From assembly GCA_029564115.1 (NCBI GenBank), contig JAKQQP010000227.1:1-55721 (forward strand): a DNA stretch of 55,721 nucleotides. The letters run 5' to 3'. The translations under genes and the position numbers were made by a program. Below the pieces are notes generated by a model that saw nothing but the letters and a program-made list of their open reading frames with translations, was not told the origin of the DNA and did not search any database. The DNA comes from Candidatus Rifleibacteriota bacterium. Lineage in GTDB: Bacteria; Riflebacteria; Ozemobacteria; Ozemobacterales; Ozemobacteraceae. This document shows positions 18,184 to 27,441 of the stretch, one piece after another. Numbering within the stretch: the stretch's first letter is position 1; the number at the start of each line of letters is the position of its first letter.

Positions 18184-18840
18184 CTAATAGGTTGTGGCCT
18201 TGAAGAATTTGTTGTTGTCGTTTTCGAAGGGCATGAAGCGGTAGCGGCGCAACTGAATGAGTTTGCGGTTGAAATTTATTTCGCACTCGGCTATCAGCTG
18301 CGCTGTGAACGTTGCCAGAACAGTTTTTCGATCGTCGGTGTAGTTTAAAAATCGCCCCTGAGATTTGATCAGAAACTTCTGCGGGTCGGTATAAGCGGTT
18401 GAGCTGGCGGCTGGGTAGGAAGTCACCCTGAAGTGGTAAGGCGGGCTCGCCGTCGTCTCGTTAACGAAATAGTTGGTCAGCGATTCGTTCAAAAACAGCC
18501 AGTCAGAAGGGACTGAAGCAACCTGATTGCGTCTGGTGCTGGTCCAGTATGAGTTGATACCTGTCCAGTCGCTGGCGGTCGAGTGAATTACATAGGTGCG
18601 GCTGGCAACTGCAGCGGTACTGTTGATAAAGGTGTTGCGGTTTGTCTGTGAAAGCGCAATGGCGTAATTTACCCCGGAAAAAGCGGCATCTACAGCTCTG
18701 TCTGTGTGGTCAGACATATTTTGGACTTCTATTTCGGTCTGCACCATTTTCATGTAAGCCATAGATACGGTCATCAACAACCCAAAAATGAGCATGACCA
18801 TTATCAGACCGACCTGACCGCTTTTGCTGTGTGAGTTCAT
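18184..18840 (-). CDS. PilX-like minor pilus assembly protein
   Basis: This 218-residue protein has one N-terminal membrane helix (about 9-30) after a short SKSGQVG leader. It then has QTEIEVQNMSDHTDRAVDAAFSG, which resembles the PilX N-terminal region, where a Glu/Gln-rich stretch is followed by an Ala-rich helix. The rest is a globular domain presumed to lie outside the inner membrane. It is the last gene of the minor pilin operon, five bp after its neighbour, and AGGAGG lies about 12 nt before its ATG. The family assignment is by pattern and position, not by strong identity. Confidence 0.65.
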   Translation of the reverse strand: MNSHSKSGQVGLIMVMLIFGLLMTVSMAYMKMVQTEIEVQNMSDHTDRAVDAAFSGVNYAIALSQTNRNTFINSTAAVASRTYVIHSTASDWTGINSYWTSTRRNQVASVPSDWLFLNESLTNYFVNETTASPPYHFRVTSYPAASSTAYTDPQKFLIKSQGRFLNYTDDRKTVLATFTAQLIAECEINFNRKLIQLRRYRFMPFENDNNKFFKATTY

Positions 18841-18845
18841 GCTTC

Positions 18846-19415
18846 TCAGCCTCCTGCGCCCGGCGCTGTCAGAACAATGCTTTCACTGCTGATGATTTCG
18901 CGGTCACTAAAGTCGATGTAGCCGTCGTAATTGACGTCTTCAGTGGCTTCAATATCGCTTCTTATCTGCAGGTATATTTTAATGGTCCAGGTTGATAGCC
19001 GCTCTACCAGAAATAGTCCGGCGTTTCTGGCCAGCCGGGTGTTCCATTGTTTCTGCAGAGTTGTGTCTGTGCCGCCGACCCGGCGTTGAATCGTATTATC
19101 GGCGACTTTACCGATTTTAAATTCAGGAGTCACGCCCGGAAGTGTGTAGCCAAGCGTATTACTGAGAACCGGTGAGCTGGATGCGATTGGGTGTACTATT
19201 TCCGTCGCTTTCAGCAGGTCCTGTTTGATGAGGTCGAAGGTCGTGCGGCTGTAATTTTCGGTGCTGACTTTGGTGTGACCCTTTTGCCAGACGAGCGAGC
19301 CATATTGAATATAGGCGATGACCGAGACCATTATCATGGTCATGACTATAGTCGCCGTGAGTACTTCCACCAGTGAAAAAGCTTTTTTAGGTGCCGATAA
19401 AAAGATTTTTACCAT
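18846..19415 (-). CDS. PilW/GspJ-like minor pseudopilin
   Basis: This 189-residue protein carries a type IV prepilin signal, KKA-FSLVEVL, with Ala at -1, Phe at +1 and Glu at +5, followed by a hydrophobic helix of about 20 residues. The remaining domain has the size of minor pilins such as PilW or GspJ. A DVNYDGYIDFSDRE stretch near residue 160 looks like a calcium-binding or dockerin-like loop. The ATG overlaps the stop of the FimT-like gene by seven bp, which marks an operon. Confidence 0.75.
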   Translation of the reverse strand: MVKIFLSAPKKAFSLVEVLTATIVMTMIMVSVIAYIQYGSLVWQKGHTKVSTENYSRTTFDLIKQDLLKATEIVHPIASSSPVLSNTLGYTLPGVTPEFKIGKVADNTIQRRVGGTDTTLQKQWNTRLARNAGLFLVERLSTWTIKIYLQIRSDIEATEDVNYDGYIDFSDREIISSESIVLTAPGAGG

Positions 19416-20080
19416 AATACGTCCGTGTCCGAGTCGCCGTCATCATCGACAGCGTAAGATTCTGAAGACAATACTCCGACGGCGTTGAGATACACCCTGA
19501 TGCGGGCATTGCCGTATTCGAAGAGTATATGACATTCTGAAAGCAGTTTCCTCAATGTTTCACTTACCCCGGTGCCATCATGGGTAACCAGGTAGCCATC
19601 CGGCCAGAAATAAATGATGCGCGGCTGCAGCCAGGCTTCGCGAACAACTTCCACGCCAGATTCGATAAAGATCTCTTCGAAATCGAGAACGCTTTCCCAG
19701 TTGGCGCTGTCGTAAGAATCATCATTCAATGCCGCATTCAGGTCGGGTGGCGTGTTGCCCTCGAGGTAGCCAGCGTGCATCTGTATTTTGTAAGATTCGC
19801 CGTCAACAGAAAAAATCATGCGGTGCAGAGCCTGTTCTTGCATTGCCCGGTATTTGGCAAACCTGATATTTTGAACCATCAGCTCGGCTTCGGCCTTTAC
19901 CCGCTCTGAAGAATAAAAATTCGCCAGCCCGGGCAGAACGATGCTGCTGACGATCGAAATAATCGCCATGGCCGTCAGCACTTCCATTATTGTAAAGCCG
20001 CATCGGCAGGGAAAATGCCGCCCCGGCTCCGTCGATAAGCGCATATTGCCCGGCGAAAGACGCAGAGTTGAGTCTTTCAT
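19409..20080 (-). CDS. FimT/GspH-like minor pseudopilin
   Basis: This 223-residue protein has the prepilin cleavage motif CRCG-FTIMEVLTAMAII near residue 28, with Gly at -1 and Glu at +5, then a hydrophobic helix and a GspH/FimT-type domain (YKIQMHAG region). I chose the ATG at 20080 because it forms an ATGA overlap with the stop of the giant pilin gene. The leader before the cleavage site is long, and an ATG at 20044 is an alternative. The ATGA junction implies translational coupling. Confidence 0.78.
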   Translation of the reverse strand: MKDSTLRLSPGNMRLSTEPGRHFPCRCGFTIMEVLTAMAIISIVSSIVLPGLANFYSSERVKAEAELMVQNIRFAKYRAMQEQALHRMIFSVDGESYKIQMHAGYLEGNTPPDLNAALNDDSYDSANWESVLDFEEIFIESGVEVVREAWLQPRIIYFWPDGYLVTHDGTGVSETLRKLLSECHILFEYGNARIRVYLNAVGVLSSESYAVDDDGDSDTDVLW

Positions 20081-23000
20081 GGCGTGAACTTCCAGATCGA
20101 GCGGCTCGGGCCAGAAGTACCTGAATCGGAGCCACCTATCAGATAAATTGAAGAACCGCATGAAACGGCGGTCATCGAGTAGGCCGCGGCCTTGGGGACA
20201 TCAGCAATCTGCCTTACCATGTTTGTTTCCGGGTTCCAGGCAAAGGCCGTTTTGATGTTGGCGCCTCCGCTGCGCCCGCCAAAGATAAAGATTTCGTCGC
20301 CGTGCGAGCAGGCGGCGGCTTTATGGCGTCTGATTGCCGAATGCACGGTCATTTGCAGCCATGTATTGGTATCGAAGTTGAATCGTTCATATTCAGACAA
20401 AGCGGTTCCGGCAGCATTGGCACCGCCGACTCGATAAACCATGCCTTTGTGCCAGACAAGACAATGATCCGCTACCGGCTCAACCATATTCGGCAATGAT
20501 CGGCTGATACCGAGCGAAAAATCGTTTGCCGAGTTGTATTCGTGGTAACCGTGCGGCCAGTAAACAAGGCTGGTAGAGGTTGCTGTGGTTCTGGGGTTAT
20601 CGACAACACCGCCGGCAACGACAATACCGTATGGGGTGACGCAGGCGGCGTTTTCTTTGACTTTGACCAGCGACAGATTGTCAGTCATGGTTCTGGTCAT
20701 AAAAGTCTGATTTGTTGCGGGAACAGTTGTCTGGGTCGAGTAGTATTCGATCTCCCATACTTCCAGTTGGTCGCCATACGAGCTGTTGCAGAGCAGGCGA
20801 TAGTATCTGTAATTGCTTGTATTGTTGAAATAAAAGGTGTTCCAGACCCCGTTGCTGGGGTTTTGTGGCGAAACGCCACCGGCGATGCAGGGGATGTCTG
20901 TCCAGCCGCCTGTTGTGTCGGCACCGCTCGAGGACGACAGAGAAGTTGCCCCTTGAAGTTTGAAGTCTTTGATGCCCTTGTCGTTGCCCGGGCCGCAAAT
21001 GATTCTGACAATGTTTATATTGTCGGCGGTGCCAAGATCGATCTGGTGCCATTCTCCACTCGCTGGAACAGCTCTGTCAGTGTCCCATTCGTTAGAGGTG
21101 TTTGCATTGCCGTCAAAGGCTTTCCAGGCAGCGCCGGCACCGGCTGCGCTGGCACTGACAGTTTTGCCGTCTTTGATGTTGCTGGTCATGTTGGAAGGCG
21201 ATATTTTGCGCACTTGACCGGTGATGAGCTGTAACTCTCGCATTCCCCAAAGGCTCGAACTGCCGTGATTAGAGGTAACTGTAAATCTGTAATATCTGTA
21301 TGCCGTAGTGTTCGTAAATTCGCATGGCCAGGCACTGCTGTCTTTGGGTACGTTGCCGCTTTTTTTCAGGTGCCAGGTCGAGGCATCATGTGATCCTTCA
21401 AATTTAAAACCTTGAACGCCGGTATTTGCGAAGGTCTGGTTATTGGTGACAATTAGCTTGTTAACTATTGGGGCTAGAATGTCTGAGCCGAAATCGTATG
21501 TTATGCTGTTGTTGTTGGCAGTTGAAGACCAGCCGACAGAGGTATCGTGATCGAAAGCTTTCCAACCTTCCTGGTATTTGACTGGTAAAAAACCATAAGA
21601 ATGAACCGACCCGGTGTGAGTAACTTTGTATGGTGCCGGAACAGTCGAACCGGTCATTTTGCTTGAAACTCTGAACTCTGTTGTCGCACCGGTGACTGGT
21701 TCCTGGTAGGCGAGAACTTTGCCGGTGCCCGGGTTGAATTTTTGCACCAGGCTGGTTATGGTGCCGATGTTGCCATCAAAGCCATTGAAGGCATATAGCT
21801 CGTTATCGTAGGCAACAACCGTATGCATGTTGATTTTGCGTGGCAGGGTCGCTACCAGTGGCGTAATATTGCCGGTAGGCGAAGCCAGCGGGTTGAAACA
21901 GAAGATGGTATTGGTCGCCGCTGCATTTTCGAGGGTAGAGCCGCCGAGAATATAAATGCCGCCGCTGGCCACAGCTGCGTTGTTCACTCCGCAGATATCG
22001 ATCGACAAGGTCGCGACACATTCGTAGGTGCCTGATCCGGGAGTGGATTTGATTGTGTTGAAGGGCATGTTTGCAAGAACTTTAGGTGCTCCCTGCATTT
22101 TTACCACTCCGGCAATGCTGCCGAAGCCGGTTAAAGCAGATTGATTACGTGTGACACCGTTAAAATTGAATGATTCTGGCTCAGAAATATCGACGATTAT
22201 GGTTTCTTTGTTGGCATCTTCTCTGGCGTAAATGAGCTTTTGCCCGTCCTGGCTGATAAGAAGCTGTTTATCGGTGATGTCAATAGAGGCGAGATTTATT
22301 CTGGTGATTGGCTTGCCTGGCTTCAGACACCAGACAGCATCGTTGGTGCCGTCGAGTATATAAAGAATCGGGTCGGCGATGTCACGCGAGAACTGCATAC
22401 AGGTTAAAATACTGTTACTGGTACCGGTAATTGGGTATGCTCGCAAAAAAGTCGGCTGAAAAGAAAATGGCATTGTCGATGCCGAAGCGATGTTTCGCCA
22501 GCCGGTCATGCTCATAAAGCTGCTTTCAAACGGTGTGGCCACTGTTTTATTGAGTGTGCCGACTGCCTGACCAGCTGTCTGGTGTGTGAACATGCCCATG
22601 TAGCTCGCGCCGCCGGCCTGAATTTCGATGCCACAGATACAGGGGTTGTTAACCGAACCTTTTAAGAGTTTAATTTGCAGCCCATTGCCACCGCTGACAA
22701 CAACGTTGTCATAGACCATTACCAGCGCGATGTTTTTGCCGCCGGCCCGTTGAAAAATGTCGAATTCAGTTTCTCTGGTTACCCCTTCGATGTTGATGTG
22801 AAATTTTCTTGCGTTGGCTGCATCAAAGAAATTTTCGTTGAAATGAAGTTTGACCAGGGCCGGGCCATCAGGAATCCAGTTGAAGTTGTAGTCAAGAGTG
22901 CCGTCGATCCAGCGGTGGGTTTGATAAAGCGCTGCGGGAATGCCGTTCAGATTTGTGACCGGGTCTGATGTTGGACATAAATTTCCCGCTGATGAGATGT

Positions 23001-25953
23001 CAGCATCCCAGCCGGTTACAGCTGTGCCGCAATACATCTGAATTTTTGTGGTCTGCGCCCTGCAGACATCCAGTTGAATCTGGGTCTGACTATTAGCAGG
23101 CAGATTTGGGGCTGTTTCCATTATTGTTTCAGAGTTGGCCGGGTTTTCTGCTATCGGCTCAAAATTCAGAAACAGGCGGCTGAAATCCATCTGGGCGATG
23201 GAGAGCATGTTTGCCGTGTAATCTGGCTTGAAATAGCCAATGAAACGTTTGTTTGCTCTGTTTTTGTTTGCGTGGTTGGTATTGGGCAGCAGAGCATTGC
23301 TATAATCGAAATAATAGTTTGCCGGCGAAGTCTGGTGACTGACCCACGAATCGCTTGCCGTGGTGCTGTTCTGTAATCTGATACCATTCAGCAGAGACGG
23401 ATTGTTCAAAGAGTAGGTGCAGCTGGCCATTACTTTATTGAAGTTCCATGGCTCATGATTTTGTTCGCGATAATCGACAAGCAGCCCGTTGAGCTGGGTT
23501 TGCCAGTTAAAATTGTTGGCGGCAAAATCATAGATACGAATCACATTGGGGCTGCCGGAAGATTCGATGGCCAGATAACGGTCGTCGGCGCTTAACGCAA
23601 TGTTCAAAGAATTGTGCGGCGGAAAATTGTTTTCAGTGCTGTACCAGCGGGCAAAACGTTCGTATTTGCCTTTATATGGGCCGAAACTGTGTTTGCCAAC
23701 CCACTCGAGCATCGAGGCTTTGCTGGTATTGTGGGTGTAAAGAATCAGAAAGCCGCCATTTTTAAGAGCTTCAATGTCATGGCCTCGCCACCCGGTTGGG
23801 ATATCCACGTCATTCGGACTTTTGTAACCGACAGGAAGCGGTGAAGGCAAAGGGATATTCGCCCAGTAGCCGTTGGCCCAGCCGGTTGTGGGGTGGTAGT
23901 CCATACTCATGAACATTTCGGCAGTCGTGTCGATCATAAGGTCTTCGTTCGGGGTTGCAACCCCGTACATCCATTGAGCGCCGTGCGGATAGGCGTTCAG
24001 GGCGGTGCGTGCCCCCCAGGTTTCGAAAATGTCGAGACCGGCACGATTGGGGCCATAACCAACCCGCATCTTCTCGCCGCTGCGGCTGATAGCGATGCAT
24101 ACGGGTGTGGCTGCCAGGTCAATTCGCAGACCTTCTGTCGGTTTTCTTTTGATAGGGTCTGCTTCTGTCATCGAGTTGATATCGACATATTCAATAAAGT
24201 TTTTGCCGCCATCGACGCTGCCCACCAGGACATACTCAGGGGTTCTCACTGTCATGTTGACCTGTGACTTGTCGCTGGGCGCAAAATTGATGGTGCGGTC
24301 ATCGGGTATGCCAGATGTATATGTATTATTTTTCAACCCGGCGAGGTCAACTGCAAACAGAAAGGGTTTTTTCTCTTCGTCGATGACAAAATCACCGCTT
24401 TGCGGCACGAACAGGCAGTATTCGAGCTTTTCTTTTTTGCCGAGGTTATTGGGGTCGGCTTTTTTAAAAATGCTTGTGTTTGTGAGGTTGTAATTTGTGC
24501 TGATAATCGGTTGAGTCTGCAGGTGCATCAGAAAAAAGCCGCCCTTGTCGGCGCCAGAACCGGCATCGACTATGCCGAGATATCGCCCGTCGCCGCTTAG
24601 TTTGATGTCGCTGCAGACCCCGCTTGGCGTTGGTGTTATGGTTGATATGCCGATGCGTTTGCCGGTGTCTGATTTGTGTCGGGTAAGGATGTTATCGGCC
24701 CAGAGAATATAAAATTCCTGGCCATCGGGTGTGGTGTCGAGGGCCAGAATGTTTTTATTGCTGGCGTCAGTGATTTCGTGTGGCGGATTCGCAAAAATTT
24801 TGTCTGAATACATCGGAAAACGGATTGCACGATTACCGTCTTTGGGGCCGATGTACAGCCATCCGTCTTTGCCGGCGTGCAGAACGGTGTTTTTGTCTTT
24901 TGTGGTTTCGAAAGATTGCTGGTTCAAAAGAGCGAGGTTGTTCCAGTTGGTGGTGTTTGAAGCAAGAAAAGCGAAAATTTTCTTTTCGTCGTGCGCGGCA
25001 ACGTAGACGAATTTTCCGTCGGGTCTGAAGGTTATTGCCCGGTCTTCGCCGGCTTTGTTTTTATCGTCTTTATTGACGTCAGCGAGTTTTGGGGCATAAA
25101 CTCCGATATTACCGATTCCGTTGATTGAATATGAGGGCCAGATCACTTTACAGTCGCCGTAGTTGGGGCTGGTTCTGTCTATGTTCAGGGCTTTTATTTT
25201 ATGTTTGCATTGAATGACGATGAACCTCTGGTTCGGGTGAACGGCGATATTCCAGGGGCGGGCACCATCATTGCTGCTGTCGTCTCGAGGCTTGGCAGTG
25301 TTGTCGAGCGGCAGCAGAAAACTGTCGGCTTTGGTGCGTGAAATCGGGTCTATTGCGATAATTTCGACGTTTTTGGGGTTTGAGAGCCAGATGTAGTCAT
25401 CGCTGAAGCTTGGAATATTCAACAATGAAAACAGGCTGATCGATTCAGAGGCCAGATCTGGTGATTGAGGGGCTGTCGCTATTTCGGCAAAAACGGTTAT
25501 GGCTTTGAGGCCGCTCAGACCAACTATGTGTTTTTCGTCGATGGCCAGAGATGTTGTTGCCAGTTTGAGGTTTTCGTCGATTGCTACGCTCACCCGGTAG
25601 CCAAACAGTAAGCTTGAGACTGTGGCAGTATTTTCTGTGAAGCTTGCCGGATCGATGAGAGAGTCTGTTGTCAGCAGCTGAGGCTCGGTTGAATTGTCGT
25701 AGTAGACGTAGTGAAACACCGTTGAAGTGTCGATTGCCGCATGATCGAAAGCTGCCTGAGAAATTTCTTTGTTGAGACGTGATCTGGCGAGAATTCGCAG
25801 TTTTTCGCGGTGGTCGAAACTTTGCGTTTTTTCCATGCCGCTCTGTAGCGTGCCCATAATCGGAAGAATACAGTAGCCGGCGATAATCGTGGCGATTAAA
25901 GCCTCGATCAGCGTAAAACCGCGTTTTTTTAAAAGTGCCCAGAGATTTTTCAT
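20077..25953 (-). CDS. giant pseudopilin fused to propeller, discoidin and Kelch modules (probable pilus-tip adhesin)
   Basis: This is a 1958-residue protein. It begins with a textbook prepilin signal, KKRG-FTLIEALIATIIAGYC, within the first 15 residues, so it should be cleaved by prepilin peptidase and assembled through its N-terminal helix. Ordinary pilins have 130-250 residues. The following 1800 residues are extracellular: about 180-1000 contains repeated blade-like segments (FRPDGKFVYVAAHDEKKIFAFL, LSGDGRYLGIV, LSADDRYLAIES), a Kelch-like stretch lies at about 1317-1417, two F5/8 type C (discoidin) domains at about 1451-1579 and 1588-1741, and Kelch repeats (IFIFGGRSGG, IYLIGGSDSG) at the end. 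An AAGGGG site precedes the ATG at 25953; the upstream TTG at 25959 is too close to it. It heads the minor pilin operon, where PilV would be expected. Confidence 0.85.
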   Translation of the reverse strand: MKNLWALLKKRGFTLIEALIATIIAGYCILPIMGTLQSGMEKTQSFDHREKLRILARSRLNKEISQAAFDHAAIDTSTVFHYVYYDNSTEPQLLTTDSLIDPASFTENTATVSSLLFGYRVSVAIDENLKLATTSLAIDEKHIVGLSGLKAITVFAEIATAPQSPDLASESISLFSLLNIPSFSDDYIWLSNPKNVEIIAIDPISRTKADSFLLPLDNTAKPRDDSSNDGARPWNIAVHPNQRFIVIQCKHKIKALNIDRTSPNYGDCKVIWPSYSINGIGNIGVYAPKLADVNKDDKNKAGEDRAITFRPDGKFVYVAAHDEKKIFAFLASNTTNWNNLALLNQQSFETTKDKNTVLHAGKDGWLYIGPKDGNRAIRFPMYSDKIFANPPHEITDASNKNILALDTTPDGQEFYILWADNILTRHKSDTGKRIGISTITPTPSGVCSDIKLSGDGRYLGIVDAGSGADKGGFFLMHLQTQPIISTNYNLTNTSIFKKADPNNLGKKEKLEYCLFVPQSGDFVIDEEKKPFLFAVDLAGLKNNTYTSGIPDDRTINFAPSDKSQVNMTVRTPEYVLVGSVDGGKNFIEYVDINSMTEADPIKRKPTEGLRIDLAATPVCIAISRSGEKMRVGYGPNRAGLDIFETWGARTALNAYPHGAQWMYGVATPNEDLMIDTTAEMFMSMDYHPTTGWANGYWANIPLPSPLPVGYKSPNDVDIPTGWRGHDIEALKNGGFLILYTHNTSKASMLEWVGKHSFGPYKGKYERFARWYSTENNFPPHNSLNIALSADDRYLAIESSGSPNVIRIYDFAANNFNWQTQLNGLLVDYREQNHEPWNFNKVMASCTYSLNNPSLLNGIRLQNSTTASDSWVSHQTSPANYYFDYSNALLPNTNHANKNRANKRFIGYFKPDYTANMLSIAQMDFSRLFLNFEPIAENPANSETIMETAPNLPANSQTQIQLDVCRAQTTKIQMYCGTAVTGWDADISSAGNLCPTSDPVTNLNGIPAALYQTHRWIDGTLDYNFNWIPDGPALVKLHFNENFFDAANARKFHINIEGVTRETEFDIFQRAGGKNIALVMVYDNVVVSGGNGLQIKLLKGSVNNPCICGIEIQAGGASYMGMFTHQTAGQAVGTLNKTVATPFESSFMSMTGWRNIASASTMPFSFQPTFLRAYPITGTSNSILTCMQFSRDIADPILYILDGTNDAVWCLKPGKPITRINLASIDITDKQLLISQDGQKLIYAREDANKETIIVDISEPESFNFNGVTRNQSALTGFGSIAGVVKMQGAPKVLANMPFNTIKSTPGSGTYECVATLSIDICGVNNAAVASGGIYILGGSTLENAAATNTIFCFNPLASPTGNITPLVATLPRKINMHTVVAYDNELYAFNGFDGNIGTITSLVQKFNPGTGKVLAYQEPVTGATTEFRVSSKMTGSTVPAPYKVTHTGSVHSYGFLPVKYQEGWKAFDHDTSVGWSSTANNNSITYDFGSDILAPIVNKLIVTNNQTFANTGVQGFKFEGSHDASTWHLKKSGNVPKDSSAWPCEFTNTTAYRYYRFTVTSNHGSSSLWGMRELQLITGQVRKISPSNMTSNIKDGKTVSASAAGAGAAWKAFDGNANTSNEWDTDRAVPASGEWHQIDLGTADNINIVRIICGPGNDKGIKDFKLQGATSLSSSSGADTTGGWTDIPCIAGGVSPQNPSNGVWNTFYFNNTSNYRYYRLLCNSSYGDQLEVWEIEYYSTQTTVPATNQTFMTRTMTDNLSLVKVKENAACVTPYGIVVAGGVVDNPRTTATSTSLVYWPHGYHEYNSANDFSLGISRSLPNMVEPVADHCLVWHKGMVYRVGGANAAGTALSEYERFNFDTNTWLQMTVHSAIRRHKAAACSHGDEIFIFGGRSGGANIKTAFAWNPETNMVRQIADVPKAAAYSMTAVSCGSSIYLIGGSDSGTSGPSRSIWKFTP

Positions 25954-26050
25954 GCTCAAAGCCCCTTCTCTGACGGATTCAAAAGAACAGTACCCTGGCT
26001 CGGATGTAGAATTATCGAGTGTTTGTTTTTTGCCGACTGCCCTCTTTTCT

Positions 26051-26067
26051 AATTATACACTATAATT
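26051..26067. promoter_or_regulatory. palindromic element with two opposed TATAAT boxes
   Basis: AATTATA-CAC-TATAATT is a perfect palindrome that reads TATAAT on both strands. On the minus strand it could be the -10 box of the pilin operon, about 95 nt before its ATG, although no good -35 is seen (TTGTAT, 15 bp away, is the best). Confidence 0.4.
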
Positions 26068-26080
26068 GCGCCATACAAAA

Positions 26081-26305
26081 ACTATTTAAGCAGTTTTAAC
26101 CATCCTCTGGTGTATTTGTCGTGAGGATTATTTCAGTGTGATTTTGCAGCGACACGAGAAAGCTTCGCTTTGCTCGCAGTGACAGACGTCTGTGTGTTAT
26201 CACGAGCGTAGCGACATGATCTATGTTGAAAAAATGCTTCGTTTGCCCTGGCAATTGTTTTTCTGGCCTGCTTTCTATCCACTATCCACTATCCACTATC
26301 TACTG
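26081..26305. repeat. dispersed intergenic element, copy 1
   Basis: This stretch shares three blocks, in the same order, with 28193-28330: ACTATTTAAGCAGTTTTAAC, a GCTTCGC...CAGTGACA stretch, and GGCCTGCTTTCTAT. Between 26276 and 26304 the motif CTATCCA is repeated in tandem. It encodes no protein that I can see. Confidence 0.6.
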
Positions 26306-26311
26306 GCATTA

Positions 26312-26340
26312 TTGTTTTGATTCGATGAATGGGCTATAAT
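26312..26340 (+). promoter_or_regulatory. promoter of the lytic transglycosylase gene
   Basis: TTGTTT at 26312-26317 and a perfect TATAAT at 26335-26340 are 17 bp apart. The predicted leader to the ATG at 26385 is about 38 nt. Confidence 0.65.
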
Positions 26341-26384
26341 GTGGCAGAACAGTATTATCGACAGTGCGTATGGAGTAAATTTGC

Positions 26385-27431
26385 ATGAAAAAGCGAACAG
26401 CTGTTTTGGCAGTGTTTTTCTGGTTTATTGTCGTGGCCGGGATGTCGCAGACGCCGTTTGCGGTAGAAAGTGGCGATAGTTCGGCACAGAAGATTATCGC
26501 GGCTGAAGAGGCTGCCGACAATTCTGGCGGCAAAGACAAAGAGATCAAAGGCTTTTTCAGAATAGTCGCTGGTGTGCTCGATATTCTCAAGGCAATTTTT
26601 GAAGGGCTGATTCCATCTGCCAGCGCTGCCACCATTGATGAAATTCAGACTGCTGCAGTGGCAACAGAACCCAAAACACGTTCGACAAGCCGACCCCAGG
26701 CTGCAGAGACCTCAACGGAATCTTCTACTGCTGCGGCAAGACCTGTCGGCTCTTCAGCAGCAGGCGGTGCGACGACTACAAGATCTCCGAGCGCCGTTTC
26801 CCCTGAAACAGCTGCAGGTAAAGCTGTAACTATTGGTTCTGCCAGGTTCAAAGAGTGGTTCAAGGCTGCAACCGACGCGCACTGTTCAGACTGGAAATTC
26901 CCTGATGTCACCAACAAATATGGCGAAAAAATCAGTCGCGAAGATTATATGCGTGCCATCATCTGGATCGAAAGTCGCGGTATACACCAGAATCCACGTG
27001 GAGCCCTTACGAAGAGCTGGGCCGGTGCCATGGGGTTCATGCAGTTGATGCCGAACACGGCGCGTGGGCTGAAGGTCGATGCCAAAGATCCGGCTCAGAA
27101 CCTCAAAGGCGGCGCCAAATATCTCACCGAAATTTTCAACAGCGGTGCGGTTGGCAAAAAAGACGGTGCCGAAAAGTTGATTATGGGAGCCTGCGCTTAC
27201 AACCTCGGGCCTTTCTCGAAAAGCATGAAAATGACCTGGAACGAGTTGAAGGGCAATAAAAAAGTGCCGGCCGAAACCCGTGGTTACGGCCTCAAACTCA
27301 AAATGTGCCTCGGTCTCGAACTGACTGCCGACGAACGCGATCTGGTTCAGAAACTTCTGGTTGGCCCGGGGCAGACGGTTGACAGTCTCATCGAAGAAAA
27401 CTACGCAAACACCAAGGGCATTGCCCGCTGA
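26385..27431 (+). CDS. secreted lytic transglycosylase (SLT domain)
   Basis: This 348-residue protein should cleave the glycan strands of peptidoglycan. It has a signal peptide (MKKR plus hydrophobic core, cleavage near residue 20) and a low-complexity Thr/Ser/Ala linker around residues 85-140. The SLT domain occupies about 150-300, with catalytic Glu196 in WIESRG, then GAMGFMQLMPNTA and the AYNLGP motif. GGAG lies nine nt before the ATG. The next gene follows after 10 bp, so the two are probably co-transcribed. Confidence 0.9.
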   Translation: MKKRTAVLAVFFWFIVVAGMSQTPFAVESGDSSAQKIIAAEEAADNSGGKDKEIKGFFRIVAGVLDILKAIFEGLIPSASAATIDEIQTAAVATEPKTRSTSRPQAAETSTESSTAAARPVGSSAAGGATTTRSPSAVSPETAAGKAVTIGSARFKEWFKAATDAHCSDWKFPDVTNKYGEKISREDYMRAIIWIESRGIHQNPRGALTKSWAGAMGFMQLMPNTARGLKVDAKDPAQNLKGGAKYLTEIFNSGAVGKKDGAEKLIMGACAYNLGPFSKSMKMTWNELKGNKKVPAETRGYGLKLKMCLGLELTADERDLVQKLLVGPGQTVDSLIEENYANTKGIAR

Positions 27432-27441
27432 GGAACAAAAA

